Source: Limimaricola hongkongensis DSM 17492 (GTDB lineage Bacteria > Pseudomonadota > Alphaproteobacteria > Rhodobacterales > Rhodobacteraceae). Taken from it: DNA of 64,000 bases. Shown here in pieces: positions 63,081 to 64,000 of this stretch. The stretch is taken from assembly GCF_000600975.2 (NCBI RefSeq), contig NZ_KK088650.1:186001-250000 (forward strand), read 5' to 3'. Every line of letters begins with the position of its first letter. Within the stretch, counting starts at the first letter, position 1. The notes beneath the pieces were generated by a model that saw only the letters and a list, made by a program, of their open reading frames with translations, ran no database searches and was not told the DNA's origin. The translations under genes and the position numbers were made by a program.

Positions 63081-63113
63081 ACGGCCCCGCCGCTCATTCG
63101 AGCGCGGGGCCGT
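63081..63113 (+). terminator. Terminator of the tRNA-Asp pair
   Basis: A stem of 10 plus 4 bp (63081-63090 and 63092-63095 with 63100-63113), with one bulged C, closes an ATTC loop. A TTT follows at 63119-63121. Confidence 0.78.
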
Positions 63114-63165
63114 ATGCGTTTCGACGCCATTCGCGATCTCATGCGGCGCGCGGGCCGATGCCGTT

Positions 63166-63238
63166 GGATCCGCGTATTTTCGGAATGGTGAAACGAGAGC
63201 GCGCGCGCATCCTTCACCATTCTCCAAATACGCATGGC
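63166..63238. repeat. Second inverted pair of the dispersed intergenic repeat
   Basis: Copy one is 63166-63198 in plus sense, copy two 63209-63238 in minus sense, with a 10-base GC-rich loop. The shared core is GCGTATTT-NNN-GAATGGTGAA. It starts 42 bases after the M20 peptidase stop on the minus strand. Confidence 0.8.
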
Positions 63239-63280
63239 GACCGGCGGGCCGCCTTGCGCGCCGGTTCCGTCCCCTCGCGC

Positions 63281-64000
63281 TCAGCCCCGCTCGGCCAGTA
63301 CCGCGAGGATTCGCGCCCAGGAGCGGATGCCCTTGTGAAAGCTGCGCAGGTCGTATTTCTCGTTCGGGCTGTGGATCAGGTCGTCGTCATTGGCAAAGCC
63401 GACCAGCATCGAATCCATGCCCAGCTCGGTCTTGAAATACCCCGCGATCGGGATGGAGCCGCCCGCGCCGACAAAGGCCGCCGGGTTGGGCCACTCGGCG
63501 CTGAGCGCCTGCCGCGCCGTCTCGAAGGCCGGGTCGTCGGTCGCCATGACGCTGGCCGGCGCGGCGCCATGGCCATAAAAGTCGACCGTGCAATCGGGCG
63601 GCAGCATCGATTGCACATGGGCGCGGAACGCCGCGCGGATCTTCTGCGGATCCTGCTGCCCCACGAGGCGAAAGCTGATCTTGGCGCTGGCCTGGCTTGG
63701 CAGCACGGTCTTGAAGCCCGCCCCCGCATAGCCGCCCGCGATGCCGTTCACCTCGCAGGTCGGGCGCGCCCAGATCATCTCGAGCGCGGTGCGGTCGGCT
63801 TCGCCCGCCGGGTGGCTCAGCCCGACACCGCCGAGAAAGGCGCCCTCGTCGAAGCCCAGGCCCTCCCACTGGGCGCGCAGCTCGGGCGTGATCTCGGGCA
63901 CGCCGTCGTAAAAGCCGGGCAGGGTGACGCGGCCATGATCGTCGTGCAGCGCCGCGATGATCCGCGCCAGCACCCGGATCGGGTTGACCGCCGGGCCGCC
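63281..64000 (-). CDS. M20 family dipeptidase/peptidase (C-terminal part; 5' end outside the window)
   Basis: The last 239 residues of a zinc-dependent M20 hydrolase of the long dipeptidase type. The dimerisation domain is intact (NGIAGGYAGAGFKTVLPSQA and AKISFRLVGQQDPQKI) and is followed by FVGAGGSIPIAGYFK and ANDDDLIHSPNEKYDLRSF, which holds the C-terminal metal-ligand His. The N-terminal metal-binding part lies beyond base 64000. It probably hydrolyses dipeptides or acylated amino acids in the cytosol. Confidence 0.87.
   Translation of the reverse strand, partial: GGPAVNPIRVLARIIAALHDDHGRVTLPGFYDGVPEITPELRAQWEGLGFDEGAFLGGVGLSHPAGEADRTALEMIWARPTCEVNGIAGGYAGAGFKTVLPSQASAKISFRLVGQQDPQKIRAAFRAHVQSMLPPDCTVDFYGHGAAPASVMATDDPAFETARQALSAEWPNPAAFVGAGGSIPIAGYFKTELGMDSMLVGFANDDDLIHSPNEKYDLRSFHKGIRSWARILAVLAERG

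Overview
The window is about 64 kb of gene-dense, high-GC chromosomal DNA. Gene content and order point to an alphaproteobacterium of the Rhodobacterales (Roseobacter/Rhodobacter group). The main reasons are the opgG-opgI-opgH-opgC glucan operon as I recall it from Rhodobacter sphaeroides, the DUF2849-cysI-cysH-DUF934-fpr sulfite-reduction cluster with a divergent Lrp regulator, a DctBD/DctPQM TRAP system, and an arsR-aqpS-arsC operon. I see no insertion sequence, prophage, CRISPR array or plasmid replication gene. This looks like core chromosome, not an island.

Layout. 0-8 kb is transport: the end of a branched-chain amino acid ABC operon (livG, livF), a DapA-family lyase, then a minus-strand dipeptide/oligopeptide ABC operon (dppABCDF). 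8-13 kb has a membrane protein whose 5' end looks frameshifted, followed by the tightly overlapping NAD operon nadA-nadB-nadC. 13-20 kb is the osmoregulated periplasmic glucan operon on the minus strand and an orphan three-PAS histidine kinase. 20-26 kb carries an ectoine-hydrolase-like M24 protein coupled to an M20 deacylase, a periplasmic copper chaperone, a TrpD-like transferase, a siroheme synthase with a shortened methyltransferase domain, and an L,D-transpeptidase. 26-29 kb is a copper-efflux unit: CueR-type promoter, copA, cueR. 29-33 kb has dnaB, pyrE, pyrC and a protein of unknown function. 33-37 kb has a long Ala/Glu-rich OmpA-family protein, infC with an apparent AUA start, and an acidic membrane-anchored protein.

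37-43 kb is assimilatory sulfate/sulfite reduction with a divergent Lrp regulator, then a cytochrome P450. 43-50 kb is the C4-dicarboxylate module: sensor DctB, a degenerate DctD, a strong palindrome, then dctP, dctQ and dctM. 50-57 kb holds tpiA, an IscA-type protein, a mechanosensitive channel, a SufT-like protein, the arsenic operon, tgt and an Old Yellow Enzyme reductase. 57-64 kb holds lon, four tRNA genes (Val-CAC, Val-TAC and two identical Asp-GTC), a nucleosidase, a DUF1127 peptide gene divergent from soxR with a SoxR box between them, a histidine phosphatase, and the 3' part of an M20 peptidase running off the end.

I did not find a large undescribed multi-gene system. The best leads are local: (1) a DctD-type regulator lacking both the Walker A lysine and the GAFTGA loop, next to a palindrome that may be its operator; (2) a SoxR box placed to drive a DUF1127 peptide; (3) a dispersed intergenic repeat found just after stop codons in the same sense at four loci; (4) the probable frameshift in the membrane protein before nadA; (5) an alpha/beta-hydrolase-like protein without its nucleophile. 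All functional calls come from reading the sequence, with no database search.
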